NCBI GenBank assembly: GCA_023898685.1
Contig: CP060234.1
Location: 1 to 64,000, forward strand
Direction of reading: 5' to 3'
DNA length: 64,000 bases
Origin: Phycisphaeraceae bacterium
GTDB lineage: Bacteria; Planctomycetota; Phycisphaerae; Phycisphaerales; UBA1924
Both the position numbers and the translations under genes were made by a program. Shown here piece after piece: positions 18,111 to 26,665 of this stretch. Position 1 is the first letter of the stretch; each line of letters starts with the position of its first letter. Below the pieces are notes generated by a model, which saw only the letters and a list, made by a program, of their open reading frames with translations, ran no database searches and was not told where the DNA came from.

Positions 18111-20093
18111 TCACACCTTCTGCCCCTCCCGCGAATCCCGCAGCCAACGCGCCAGTGCCCGGTCCCGCCGCATCGTGTCCCAGCCGTCCCCGCCTTCGTA
18201 CTTCTCCCGCATCGACGACGCCACCAGCCCCATGAACAGAGGCTGCGGATCGAGCGGGCGGCTCGTCAGCTCCGGGTGGAACTGCGCCCCGACGAAATAC
18301 GGGTGGTGCATCTCCGGGCGGTCCTCGTCCGGCTCCTGCGGCAGCTCGAGCACCTGCATGATCGGCACCGAGGGGTGACGCCCCGAGAAGATCATCCCGC
18401 CCGCCTCCAGCCGCTCGATCCACGAGGGCTCGACCTCGTAGCGATGCCGGAAGCGCTGGTGGATCGACGGCTTCCCGCCGAAGAGGAACGACGCCAGCGT
18501 GCCGGGCTCAACCCGCACGTCCTGGGCGCCCAGCCGCATGGTGCCGCCCAGCCCCTCGATCTTCTTCTGCTCGGGCAGCTCGCTAATCACGGCCGAGGTG
18601 CTCTCGGGCTCGAACTCGGTGCTCGTCGCGTCCTTGAGCCCCAGCACGTTCCGGGCGAATTCGATCACCGCGACCTGGAAGCCGAGACATATCCCGAGAT
18701 AGGGCACCCGGTTCTCGCGGCAGTAGCGCACACAGGCGATCTTGCCCTCGACGCCGCGCGAGCCGAACCCGCCCGGCACGATCACGCCGTCGAGCCCCGC
18801 GAGCCGGTCGGCCACGTTGTCGCCGGTCATGTCGGTCGTGTCGATCCATGCCTGGTTGATCTTCACGCCCAGATGGGCCGAGCAGTGCTCGAGCGATTTG
18901 TCGATCGACGCGTACGCGTCGCGCAGTTCTGCGTACTTGCCCGTGATGCCGATGGTGATCTCCCGCGTCCGCGGCGCGGTCAGCCGATCGACGAACGTGT
19001 GCCACCCCTCGCGAGACTTGTCCTCGTGCACCGCGTCGACGCGGTCGTGCAGGCCCAGGATGCTCAGGATCTCGCGGTCGAGCCCCTCGACGCGCATCTC
19101 GTCCGGGATGGTGTAGATGCTCTCCCGGTCGTGCATGCTGAAGACGCGCTTCATCGGCACGTTGGAGAACATCGCGATCTTCTCGAGCACGTTGCGGTCC
19201 ACCCGCCGCCCCGCCCGGCACGCGATGAGCTGGGGCTGCACCCCCGCCTCCATCAGCCGCTTGATTCCCAGCTGCGCCGCCTTGCTCTTCTGCTCGCCCA
19301 GCGTCCGGGGCTCGATCACGTACGTCAGCGCCACGAAGCAGCACGACTCGGGCCCCTCCTCGAACGCCAGCTCTCGCAGCGCCTCGATGTAGAACCCGTT
19401 CTCGTAGTCCCCCACCGTCCCGCCGACCTCGACGAACACCACGTCGGCCGGGCTCGTCCCGTCGCCCCGCAGCGCCAGCTCGCGCAGCTTGCGCTTCACC
19501 TCGCCCGTCACGTGCGGGATCATCTGCACGTCGCGCCCGAGATAGACGCCCTGCCGCTCGCGGTCGAGGATCTCGTGGTAGATCTGCCCGCTCGTCACGA
19601 AGTTGCGACGCGTCAGGTTCATGTCGAGCATCCGCTCGTACGTGCCCAGGTCCATGTCGCACTCGGTGCCGTCCTCGAGCACGAACACCTCGCCGTGCCG
19701 GTAGGGGTTGAGCGTCCCCGAGTCGAGGTTGAGATACCCCTCCATCTTGATCGGCGCGACCGTCAGCCCCTTGTCCTTGAGCATCTTCGCGAGCGAACTG
19801 GCGAAGATGCCTTTGCCCAGCCCGCTCATCACGGTGCCGACCACGAACACGTACTTGTGGTAGCCCGGCCGATACCCGTCCGGGATCGGGCTGTAAAACT
19901 CCGTCATCGTCGACCGGCTCCGCCCCGCCCGGCTCAGCAGCCCCGAGCCGCCCAGCCGACCCGCGCCTACGTCGTCCCCGTCCGGCAGATCATCGGGCAT
20001 CATCGCCTGCGCGCGCGGCGACGGCGCGTTCCACGGCTTGGTATCGGCTTCAGAAGAGAGGGCTTCGGGGGGGCTGGCGGGCGAGTGGGGCAT
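18111..20093 (-). CDS. pyrG: CTP synthase
   Basis: CTP synthase makes CTP from UTP, ATP and glutamine. About 660 aa from the ATG at 20093; the conserved part starts near residue 63 (ATG at 19907), so the first 60 disordered residues may not be translated. The amidoligase domain shows 'GLGKGIFASSLAK', the Mg2+ ligands in 'DLGTYERM' and 'VEVGGTVGDYENGF'. The glutaminase domain has the nucleophile Cys in 'YLGICLGFQ' and 'QFHPE'. The N-terminal P-loop is unusual: 'FVVGTVMSGLGKG' where most enzymes have 'VTGGVVSSLGKG', and 'KMEGYLNLDSG' where most have 'KLDPYINVDPG'. It lies 42 bases after kdsB on the same strand, a pairing also known in Chlamydia. Confidence 0.93.
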   Translation of the reverse strand: MPHSPASPPEALSSEADTKPWNAPSPRAQAMMPDDLPDGDDVGAGRLGGSGLLSRAGRSRSTMTEFYSPIPDGYRPGYHKYVFVVGTVMSGLGKGIFASSLAKMLKDKGLTVAPIKMEGYLNLDSGTLNPYRHGEVFVLEDGTECDMDLGTYERMLDMNLTRRNFVTSGQIYHEILDRERQGVYLGRDVQMIPHVTGEVKRKLRELALRGDGTSPADVVFVEVGGTVGDYENGFYIEALRELAFEEGPESCCFVALTYVIEPRTLGEQKSKAAQLGIKRLMEAGVQPQLIACRAGRRVDRNVLEKIAMFSNVPMKRVFSMHDRESIYTIPDEMRVEGLDREILSILGLHDRVDAVHEDKSREGWHTFVDRLTAPRTREITIGITGKYAELRDAYASIDKSLEHCSAHLGVKINQAWIDTTDMTGDNVADRLAGLDGVIVPGGFGSRGVEGKIACVRYCRENRVPYLGICLGFQVAVIEFARNVLGLKDATSTEFEPESTSAVISELPEQKKIEGLGGTMRLGAQDVRVEPGTLASFLFGGKPSIHQRFRHRYEVEPSWIERLEAGGMIFSGRHPSVPIMQVLELPQEPDEDRPEMHHPYFVGAQFHPELTSRPLDPQPLFMGLVASSMREKYEGGDGWDTMRRDRALARWLRDSREGQKV

Positions 20094-20135
20094 GTCCGAT
20101 CGTACCAAATCGCGCGCCCCGTGTGGGAGCGCTTT

Positions 20136-20897
20136 CTATGACCCACGCCACCTTTTGACGAATTCCCCGTACTGACCCGGCGTATCGATCCCGTGGTGCG
20201 CCGCTTTCCGCACCGCCACCGCGATCGGCAGCCCGTGCTCCAGCCAACGCAGCTGCTCGAGCTGCTCACACCGCGACAGCGGCGTGGGCGCCAGCCCCCT
20301 GAACCGCTCCAGCGACCCCACCGTGTAGCAGTACAGCCCCACGTGCTTCAGCGGGGCCGACCCCGCGCCGTCCGCACGCCGGTGCGGGATCAGCGATCGG
20401 CTGAAGTACAGCGCCCGCCGCCCCCCGACGCCCGCGCTCGCGTGCGTCGTCACCACCTTCACGATGTTCGGATCCGACGCGTCCTCGTCCGCCCCGAACG
20501 GGGCGGCCACCGTCCCGATCACCGACTCGCCCGGCCCGCTCCACGACCGCACCACCCCCACCGCCGCGTCGATCACGTCGGGCGCGATCTCGGGCTCATC
20601 GCCCTGCACGTTGACCACCAGCGCGAGCCGGCTCAGCCCGAGCCGCTCCGCCGCCTCACCCACCCGGCTCGTGCCGTTGTCGTGCTCGCCCGTCAGCACC
20701 GCCTCGAAGCCGTGCGAGCGCACGGCGCCGGCGATCTCTTCAGCATCCGTCGCGACGACCACGCGCTCAACACTCTCGGCGAGCGCCGCCCGCTCGCACA
20801 CGTGCACGACCATGGGCCTGCCTGTTTCGTCGGCCAGGGCCTTGCGCGGGAAGCGTGTCGAACCAAGACGCGCCGGGATGATCGCGGTGGCGGGCAT
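20136..20897 (-). CDS. kdsB: 3-deoxy-manno-octulosonate cytidylyltransferase (CMP-Kdo synthetase)
   Basis: 253 aa from the ATG at 20897, which gives the canonical N-terminus 'ATAIIPARLGSTRFPRKAL'; an in-frame start 25 codons upstream is unlikely. Family motifs: the nucleotide-binding 'PARLGSTRFPRK', 'ATDAEEIA', 'VNVQGDEPEI', 'YFSRSLIP' and 'HVGLYCYTVGSLERF'. The enzyme activates Kdo with CTP for lipid A core synthesis, which implies a Gram-negative outer membrane with lipopolysaccharide. It is the first gene of a two-gene operon with pyrG, whose product supplies its CTP. Confidence 0.93.
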   Translation of the reverse strand: MPATAIIPARLGSTRFPRKALADETGRPMVVHVCERAALAESVERVVVATDAEEIAGAVRSHGFEAVLTGEHDNGTSRVGEAAERLGLSRLALVVNVQGDEPEIAPDVIDAAVGVVRSWSGPGESVIGTVAAPFGADEDASDPNIVKVVTTHASAGVGGRRALYFSRSLIPHRRADGAGSAPLKHVGLYCYTVGSLERFRGLAPTPLSRCEQLEQLRWLEHGLPIAVAVRKAAHHGIDTPGQYGEFVKRWRGS

Positions 20898-21013
20898 AAG
20901 CGGGAATGCTAGGTGACGCGGGCGACTCGTGGCACATCCCTCGTCGTCCGGCTCGGTCCTGTCTCGGTTCAAAGAAGCCGCGAGATCCTGATTTCGCGGC
21001 TCGCGCTCTGCTC

Positions 21014-21049
21014 CAAAAAGAACGACGCCCGCACGGGGGCGGGCGTCGT
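21014..21049 (-). terminator. Rho-independent terminator of the 21109 gene
   Basis: A perfect 11-bp stem (ACGACGCCCGC at 21022-21032, GCGGGCGTCGT at 21039-21049), followed on the minus strand by TCTTTTTGG. It is 60 bases past the stop. Confidence 0.85.
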
Positions 21050-21108
21050 CGAGATTCAGGCTATGCGAGCCGCGAGCGGCTCAGCCGATTTGTATCGCCG
21101 GAGCGAGA

Positions 21109-22470
21109 TTACGGGCAGCCGGACAGGAAGCAGACGATGAAGCCGTTGGGCCCGGAGATGTCGGAGAGGTCGAGGATGCCGTCGCCGTTCATGTCGGCGG
21201 CGAGGTTGCCGGCCAGGAAGTTGACGATGAAGCCGTTGGGCCCGGAGATGTCGGCCAGGTCGAGGATGCCGTTGCCGTCCATGTCGCAGGGGCAGCTGTT
21301 GCCACCGATGAGGTCGACGTTGAGCGACAGCATGAGGTTGGCCCACGGGTTGTCGTAGGGCGGCGGGGTGGCGATGTTGCACGCGAAGCCGCCGTACCAG
21401 TAGACACCGAACTCGCTGCCCAGGGCGTCGAGCCATCCGAAGGCGTCGTACGCACCATGCGGGAAGGGCACGCCGTCATCGCAGCCGGCGACCTGGGGCC
21501 ACTCGTCGGCGTTGGCGTCGTAGCAGTTGGGCTCGCCCTCGACGCCGGCGTTGGCCGACGGGTTGACGATGGCGTAGCCGTCGTAGGAGGCGAGGTTGGC
21601 GAAGGTGTTGATGTCCAGACCGTCGGGGTTCTCGAGGCCGAGGCCGGCGAGCTCGGGGAACCGGTCGATGAGCTGGTCACCCTCGGCGACGTTGGGCTGG
21701 CGCCAGGCCATGACGAAGCCGGAGTCGACCCAGCCGTCGCCGTCGATGTCGACGCCGGGCACGCCGCTGTAGAGGCCGTCGTTCGGATAGCTGCCGTCGT
21801 ACTGGCCGTTGGTGTCGCCGATCTCGATGTCAAACGGGGTGGCCTGGGCGGCCAGGTCGTAGACATAGATCCACAGGTTGGCCTCGGTGAAGTCGATGAT
21901 GCCGTCGCTGTTCTCGTCGTTGGCGCCGTTGAGGCCCGTGAACGAGATCGCGGTCGAGGCGACAGCGCCCGAGCGCTGCGGGGCGCGGTCGTTCTCGGTG
22001 AAGACCAGGATGACGTCGTTGCCGTCCACGCCGTCCTCTTCCGGGTCGAGCACGCCGGAGAAGTTGGCGAACGAGATCAGGGTGACGATGGCGTCGCCCG
22101 GGGTCTCGATCCAGTCGAACCAGGCGCCGATGTCGTCGGGCGACGCGCCGTCGCCGAAGTTATCACCCTGGATGCCGTCGACCCAGATGATCTGGGCGTC
22201 CTCGCCGCCGACCGAAGCCGGGAAGCAAGGATCGACGTAGCTGCTGTCCCAGGCCCAGCCCGCACCGCGGACCTGCACCTTGCCCGAGCTCTGGTAGGAC
22301 ACGACGCGCTCGCCGGTCAGACCGTTGCAGTACACGTAGCCGTGGACGGCCTTCGCACCAAGCGGCGCCTTGGCGATCCGGTTCAGCGCATCCGTCTCCT
22401 GTCCGGCCTGGGCGATACCGGCAATGCTGCCGGCCGCGAGAGCGACGATGAGACCACTCTTGATCTTCAT
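21109..22470 (-). CDS. Exported protein with C-terminal dockerin-like repeats
   Basis: 453 aa from the ATG at 22470 with GAGGAG upstream. Signal peptide about 1-22 ('AAGSIAGIAQA'). The body is acidic and Asn/Asp-rich with no recognised catalytic motif. The C-terminus holds two near-identical 24-residue EF-hand/dockerin-type repeats, 'DMDGNGILDLADISGPNGFI' and 'DMNGDGILDLSDISGPNGFI', each followed by an F-L/A-x-G segment and the protein ending in 'GCP'. Such tails occur on many Phycisphaerales secreted proteins and probably bind calcium and act in surface attachment or sorting. The FG-GAP protein at 62951 ends the same way. A terminator follows. Confidence 0.83.
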   Translation of the reverse strand: MKIKSGLIVALAAGSIAGIAQAGQETDALNRIAKAPLGAKAVHGYVYCNGLTGERVVSYQSSGKVQVRGAGWAWDSSYVDPCFPASVGGEDAQIIWVDGIQGDNFGDGASPDDIGAWFDWIETPGDAIVTLISFANFSGVLDPEEDGVDGNDVILVFTENDRAPQRSGAVASTAISFTGLNGANDENSDGIIDFTEANLWIYVYDLAAQATPFDIEIGDTNGQYDGSYPNDGLYSGVPGVDIDGDGWVDSGFVMAWRQPNVAEGDQLIDRFPELAGLGLENPDGLDINTFANLASYDGYAIVNPSANAGVEGEPNCYDANADEWPQVAGCDDGVPFPHGAYDAFGWLDALGSEFGVYWYGGFACNIATPPPYDNPWANLMLSLNVDLIGGNSCPCDMDGNGILDLADISGPNGFIVNFLAGNLAADMNGDGILDLSDISGPNGFIVCFLSGCP

Positions 22471-22896
22471 GTTGAAACTCCTCTGCTCTACGTTGGAATC
22501 AGACTCCAATGCACGACGTGTGTGCTGGCAGTCAACAACAGAATCACTCGATCCAGGCCCGCCCGGATCGCACGATCAGAACAAACCACGCGTCGCCGAG
22601 AACGCTCCCTCTTTCCGGGCAACCCCCAGGAAAACCCGGAACTGCCTCGCCGCTGACACCCCACGAGAAGAGGCGTCGATGAGATTCGGCGATGCGAACA
22701 AACCCCTCTCCAACAACGCGCCGGCCTTCAGGACAACCCATCCAGGATCCGGCGTATTTGGAATATACCGTTTCTGCACGCCAATGCAAGGCCGACATTG
22801 CGCATTTTTCACTCCGTCTTGGCCCGCCTCATGCATCGACATCGCACCCCTCGCCCGACGCCTCCCGGCGCCGATTCGCACGAGGGGTCGGGTCGT
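22471..22896. other. Gene-free stretch between carA and the dockerin-tailed gene
   Basis: A 426-base stretch of lower GC than its neighbours. It contains a candidate promoter (22762-22789, minus strand) for the downstream exported-protein gene, a GC hairpin just after carA (ACCCCTCG at 22846-22853 with CGAGGGGT near 22880) and a short dyad TTGGAATCAGACTCCAA near 22493. No convincing gene was seen on either strand. Confidence 0.6.
22762..22789 (-). promoter_or_regulatory. Candidate sigma-70 promoter
   Basis: On the minus strand, TTGCAT (complement of 22784-22789) is separated by 16 bases from TATATT (complement of 22762-22767) in a locally AT-rich region. It points toward the exported-protein gene starting at 22470 and would give a 5' leader of about 280 bases. 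Confidence 0.35.
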
Positions 22897-24114
22897 TCAC
22901 CCCGCCAACTCAATCAGATCAACGAACCGATCGAAAAGCGGGCCCGCGTCGTGCGGGCCGGGTGAGGCCTCCGGATGGTATTGGACCGAGAACACGGGCC
23001 GGCCGGGCAGCTCAAACCCGGCCACCGTTCCGTCGTTGAGGTGCACGTGCGTCACCTTCCCGCCCGCACGCTCGAGCGATTCCCGCTCGACCGCGAAGCC
23101 GTGGTTCTGGCTCGTGATCGAGACCACGCCCGTCCGCACATCCAGCACGGGCTGGTTCGTTCCCCGGTGCCCGAACGGCAGCTTATAGGTCTTGGCTCCG
23201 ATCGCGTTGGCCAGCAGCTGGTGCCCGAGGCAGATGCCGAACATCGGCACGCCCCGATCGTCGGCCAGCATCGACCGCAGCGTCGCGATTGTCGCCGTCA
23301 CCGCCTCGGGGTCGCCCGGCCCGTTCGAGATGAACAGCGCCCTCGCCTCACCGCTCGCGAGCAGCGCCTCCAGGGCGGCCGCCGGCTCATCGTACGGCAG
23401 GATCACCAGCCGGCACCCACGGTCGGTCAGGTGCCTCAGAATGTTGCTCTTGGCCCCGCAGTCGAGCACCGCCACGCCGGGCCGATCGTCCGCGGCCCCG
23501 CCCAGCCGCTTGCCCGAGCTGGCCCAGCGCCAATCGCCGAAAGCCTCGTCCCAGCCCCGCTTCGCCGTGCACCCGACTCCCGGCACGAGGTTGGCCCCGG
23601 CCATGGAGGGAGCCGACCGGGCGAGCTCGACCAATTCCGCGTCAGATCTGGACTCGTCGTCGGTCAGCACGCCGGGGATCGCCCCGCGCACGCGGATGTG
23701 CCGGGTCAGGGCCCGCGTGTCGATCCCCTGGAGCCCCAGCACCCCCGCATCGGCGAGGAACTGTGGAAGTGACGCGGTTGCCCGGAAGTTTGAGTGCCGT
23801 CTCGTCAGCTCGTGGACCACGAACCCCGCGACGTGCACCCGCCCCGACTCGGCGTCCTCGCGGTTGACCCCGGTGTTCCCGATCAGCGGCGTCGTCTGCA
23901 CCAGGATCTGGCCCGAATAGGAAGGATCGGTCAGCGATTCCTGGTAGCCGCTCAGCGCGGTGTTGAACACGACCTCGGCCTGCGTGCACAGCCCCCGCCC
24001 CGTTGGTCCGAACGCCCGGCCCCGGAAGACGAGCCCGTCGGCCAGGGCCAGCCGGCCGGTCGTGGTCGTCGTGCGAGCAGTCGTGGTCGTCGGGGCGTGT
24101 GTGGTGCTGGGCAC
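22897..24114 (-). CDS. carA: Carbamoyl-phosphate synthase small (glutaminase) subunit
   Basis: 405 aa. CarA releases ammonia from glutamine and passes it to CarB to form carbamoyl phosphate for pyrimidines and arginine. The N-terminal CPSase domain shows 'EVVFNTALSGYQESLTDPSY' and 'GIDTRALTRHIRVRGA'. The C-terminal class I glutaminase has the nucleophile Cys in 'FGICLGHQ' (about 291) and the His-Glu pair in 'VQYHPEASPGP'. A Thr-rich N-terminal leader (about residues 4-19) is unusual and low-complexity. carB is not in the window. Its start lies about 19 bases from the divergent priA start, so promoters must overlap coding sequence. Confidence 0.95.
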   Translation of the reverse strand: MPSTTHAPTTTTARTTTTTGRLALADGLVFRGRAFGPTGRGLCTQAEVVFNTALSGYQESLTDPSYSGQILVQTTPLIGNTGVNREDAESGRVHVAGFVVHELTRRHSNFRATASLPQFLADAGVLGLQGIDTRALTRHIRVRGAIPGVLTDDESRSDAELVELARSAPSMAGANLVPGVGCTAKRGWDEAFGDWRWASSGKRLGGAADDRPGVAVLDCGAKSNILRHLTDRGCRLVILPYDEPAAALEALLASGEARALFISNGPGDPEAVTATIATLRSMLADDRGVPMFGICLGHQLLANAIGAKTYKLPFGHRGTNQPVLDVRTGVVSITSQNHGFAVERESLERAGGKVTHVHLNDGTVAGFELPGRPVFSVQYHPEASPGPHDAGPLFDRFVDLIELAG

Positions 24115-24133
24115 GGGCTAGTCTACCCACCGA

Positions 24134-26506
24134 GTGGAGCAACTGCCCTTCCATCGCGACGAGAACAAGGTCGAACAGCCTGTGGCCCACACCGGCCGCT
24201 TCGTTCGCGTCGCCGTCGAGCGGGGGCTTGATGCCGAGGGGCTGACGTACCGCGAGGGTGACACCCCGCTCGACGCGGGCGACCGCGTCGAAGTCCCGCT
24301 GGGCCGGGGCAACACGCCCACAGGAGGCCTGGTGATCGAGACCGGCGGGCCCGAGCTGCTGGGCGACTTCGACCCCCGCAAGGTCAAGGCCGTGCTCCGG
24401 CGCACGGGCTCGGTGCTCCAGCCCTCGATGATCGGCCTCGCGCGCTGGATGAGCGACTACTACGTCACGCCGCTGGGCATGGTCATCGCCGCGATGGTCC
24501 CCGCCGCGGTTAAGCAGGCCGTCGGCAAACGCACCCGCGAGATGCTCCGTCGCGTCGACGGCGCCCCAGAGCCCGGGCGCCTTCCCCCCGCCGCGGCGAA
24601 GGCGTGGACCGCGATCTGCGAGATGGACGCCGCGAGCTTCCCGATCGACCCCGCCCACCTGGTCCACCGCGTGGGCGTCTCCAACGCCGGCCCGATCAAC
24701 CGCCTCGTCAGGGAAGGCCTGCTCGAACGCATCGAGGTGGAAGACGTCCGCGTGTTCGGTGAATCGCCCACCTCGCTGCTGCTCGACCAGCCCGCCCCGC
24801 CCCCGGCGCTGACCGAAGCCCAGACGCGGGCGATCGAGGGCATCGCCGCGTTCGCACGCGAGCAGCCCTTCGCCGTCCATCTCATCCGGGGCGTCACGGG
24901 CTCGGGCAAGACCGAGGTCTACATCCGCCTCATCGAGCGCACACTCGCCGCCGGCCGCGGCGCGATCGTCCTCGTCCCCGAGATCGCCCTGACGCCCCAG
25001 ACCGCGGGCCGCTTTGTCGCCCGCCTCGCCACAGGCCCCGACGCGACCGGCGTCGAGGTCCTCCACTCGGGTCTCAGCGCCTCCGCCCGCAACAAGGCCT
25101 GGAGCCGCCTCGCCTCGGGCGAATCCCGTGTCGCGGTCGGCGCCCGCTCAGCTGTCTTCGCCCCCATCGCCAACCCGGGCCTGATCATCGTCGACGAGGA
25201 GCACGACTCCTCCTACAAGCAGGACCAGCTCCCCCGCTACAACGCCCGCGATGTCGCGGTCAAGCGGGCTCAGCTCGTCGGCGCCCACGCCGTGCTGGGG
25301 TCGGCCACGCCCTCGCTCGAAAGCTGGTCCAACGCGATGCCGCCCCGGCCCGGGGCCCGCCCCCGCTACCACCTCTGGGAGCTGCCTGAGCGCGTCGCGG
25401 GCCGGATGCCCGACGTCCGCATCGTCGGCCCCCGCGAGGGCGCCGACCGCACCCAGGTTCACACGGTCGCCAACGGATGGATCGGCATCGGTCCCATCCT
25501 CGCCGAGGCAATGGGCGACACCTTCGACGCGGGCGGCCAGGTCATCCTCCTGCTCAACCGCCGCGGCTTCGCCTCGTATGTCGCGTGCGCCTCGGCCCGG
25601 TGCGACTGGTCGATGGGCTGCGACGCCTGCGACGCCCGCATGGTTGTCCATCGCGCGGGACTCCGCCCGGGACAGCACGCGCCGCGGGGCTACCTGCGAT
25701 GCCACCACTGCCTCGCCGAGTCGATCATCCCCGCCGCCTGCCCCGAGTGCGGCACCAAGCTCATCCTCGTGGGCTTGGGCATCCAGCGCGTCGAGCGCGA
25801 GCTGGCCGACCGCTTCAACCTCGAGCCGGGCCGCGACTTCGCCCGTCTCGATTCCGACAGCGTCCGGCGCGCCGCCGACTACTTCGACGTGCTCGACCGC
25901 TTCAGCCGGGGCGAGCTGAATCTGCTGCTGGGCACGCAGATGGTCGCCAAGGGGCTCGACTTCCCGAATGTCCGTCTCGTGGGTGTCGTCAACGCCGACA
26001 CCTCGCTCGTCCAGCCCGACTTCCGCGCCGCCGAGCGGACGTTCCAGCTCGTCTCGCAGGTTGCGGGGCGCGCCGGGCGAGGCATGAACGCGGGCCTGGT
26101 CATCGTCCAGACCCTGCACCCCGATGAACCGGCGATCACCCTCGCCGCCGCCCACGACTACCCCGCCTTCGCGTCGGCCGAACTCCGCGAGCGCCGCCGA
26201 TGCGGCTACCCCCCCGCTGCGCGCATGGCCCGCGTCGTCTGCCGCGACCGGAAGGCCGCCACAGCCGAGCGCGACGCCAACGACATTGCGGGCCGCCTCC
26301 GCGACGCCTCGCCCCGCGGTGTCCGCATCGAAGGCCCCATGCCGTGCGTGCTCTCGCGTGTCGCCGATCACTTCCGCTTCGAGGTGCTGGTCACAGCCCC
26401 CAACGCCCCTGTCCTGACCACCCTGCTCGGGGGGCTCCGCCAGGCCGGACTGCTCAAGGCGGACAGCCGCACCGCCGTGGACATCGACCCGGTCAGCCTG
26501 CTCTGA
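24134..26506 (+). CDS. priA: Primosomal protein N' (PriA helicase)
   Basis: 790 aa from a GTG at 24134; later starts are possible. PriA is the 3'-to-5' helicase that restarts stalled replication forks. Visible parts: a 3'-DNA-binding domain (about 20-120); Walker A 'GVTGSGKTEVYI' (about 255); the DEAH-type 'DEEHDSSYKQ' (about 353); the zinc-binding insert with paired cysteines ('CASARCDWSMGCDACDA', 'CHHCL', 'CPECGT', about 480-545); and helicase motifs V-VI ('GTQMVAKGLDFPNV', 'QVAGRAGRG'). It is divergent from carA. Confidence 0.95.
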   Translation: MEQLPFHRDENKVEQPVAHTGRFVRVAVERGLDAEGLTYREGDTPLDAGDRVEVPLGRGNTPTGGLVIETGGPELLGDFDPRKVKAVLRRTGSVLQPSMIGLARWMSDYYVTPLGMVIAAMVPAAVKQAVGKRTREMLRRVDGAPEPGRLPPAAAKAWTAICEMDAASFPIDPAHLVHRVGVSNAGPINRLVREGLLERIEVEDVRVFGESPTSLLLDQPAPPPALTEAQTRAIEGIAAFAREQPFAVHLIRGVTGSGKTEVYIRLIERTLAAGRGAIVLVPEIALTPQTAGRFVARLATGPDATGVEVLHSGLSASARNKAWSRLASGESRVAVGARSAVFAPIANPGLIIVDEEHDSSYKQDQLPRYNARDVAVKRAQLVGAHAVLGSATPSLESWSNAMPPRPGARPRYHLWELPERVAGRMPDVRIVGPREGADRTQVHTVANGWIGIGPILAEAMGDTFDAGGQVILLLNRRGFASYVACASARCDWSMGCDACDARMVVHRAGLRPGQHAPRGYLRCHHCLAESIIPAACPECGTKLILVGLGIQRVERELADRFNLEPGRDFARLDSDSVRRAADYFDVLDRFSRGELNLLLGTQMVAKGLDFPNVRLVGVVNADTSLVQPDFRAAERTFQLVSQVAGRAGRGMNAGLVIVQTLHPDEPAITLAAAHDYPAFASAELRERRRCGYPPAARMARVVCRDRKAATAERDANDIAGRLRDASPRGVRIEGPMPCVLSRVADHFRFEVLVTAPNAPVLTTLLGGLRQAGLLKADSRTAVDIDPVSLL

Positions 26507-26665
26507 ATCGGATTTCGGCCTTGACGAGCCACGACCGCAAACCACCGGTTTCGACCGGCAGGATCGGAAGGCCGCGTCCAGACGGGCGCGGCTCATATCG
26601 GATCGGGACCGCCGTCCCGCGGGTCGACCGCCCGTTTGGAGTACAGTGTCGCCGGAAGGGAGTCC

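Noticed and set aside
22544..22881. Short minus-strand frames between carA and the dockerin-tailed gene
   Set aside because: No ribosome site, no family features, and they overlap a likely promoter region.
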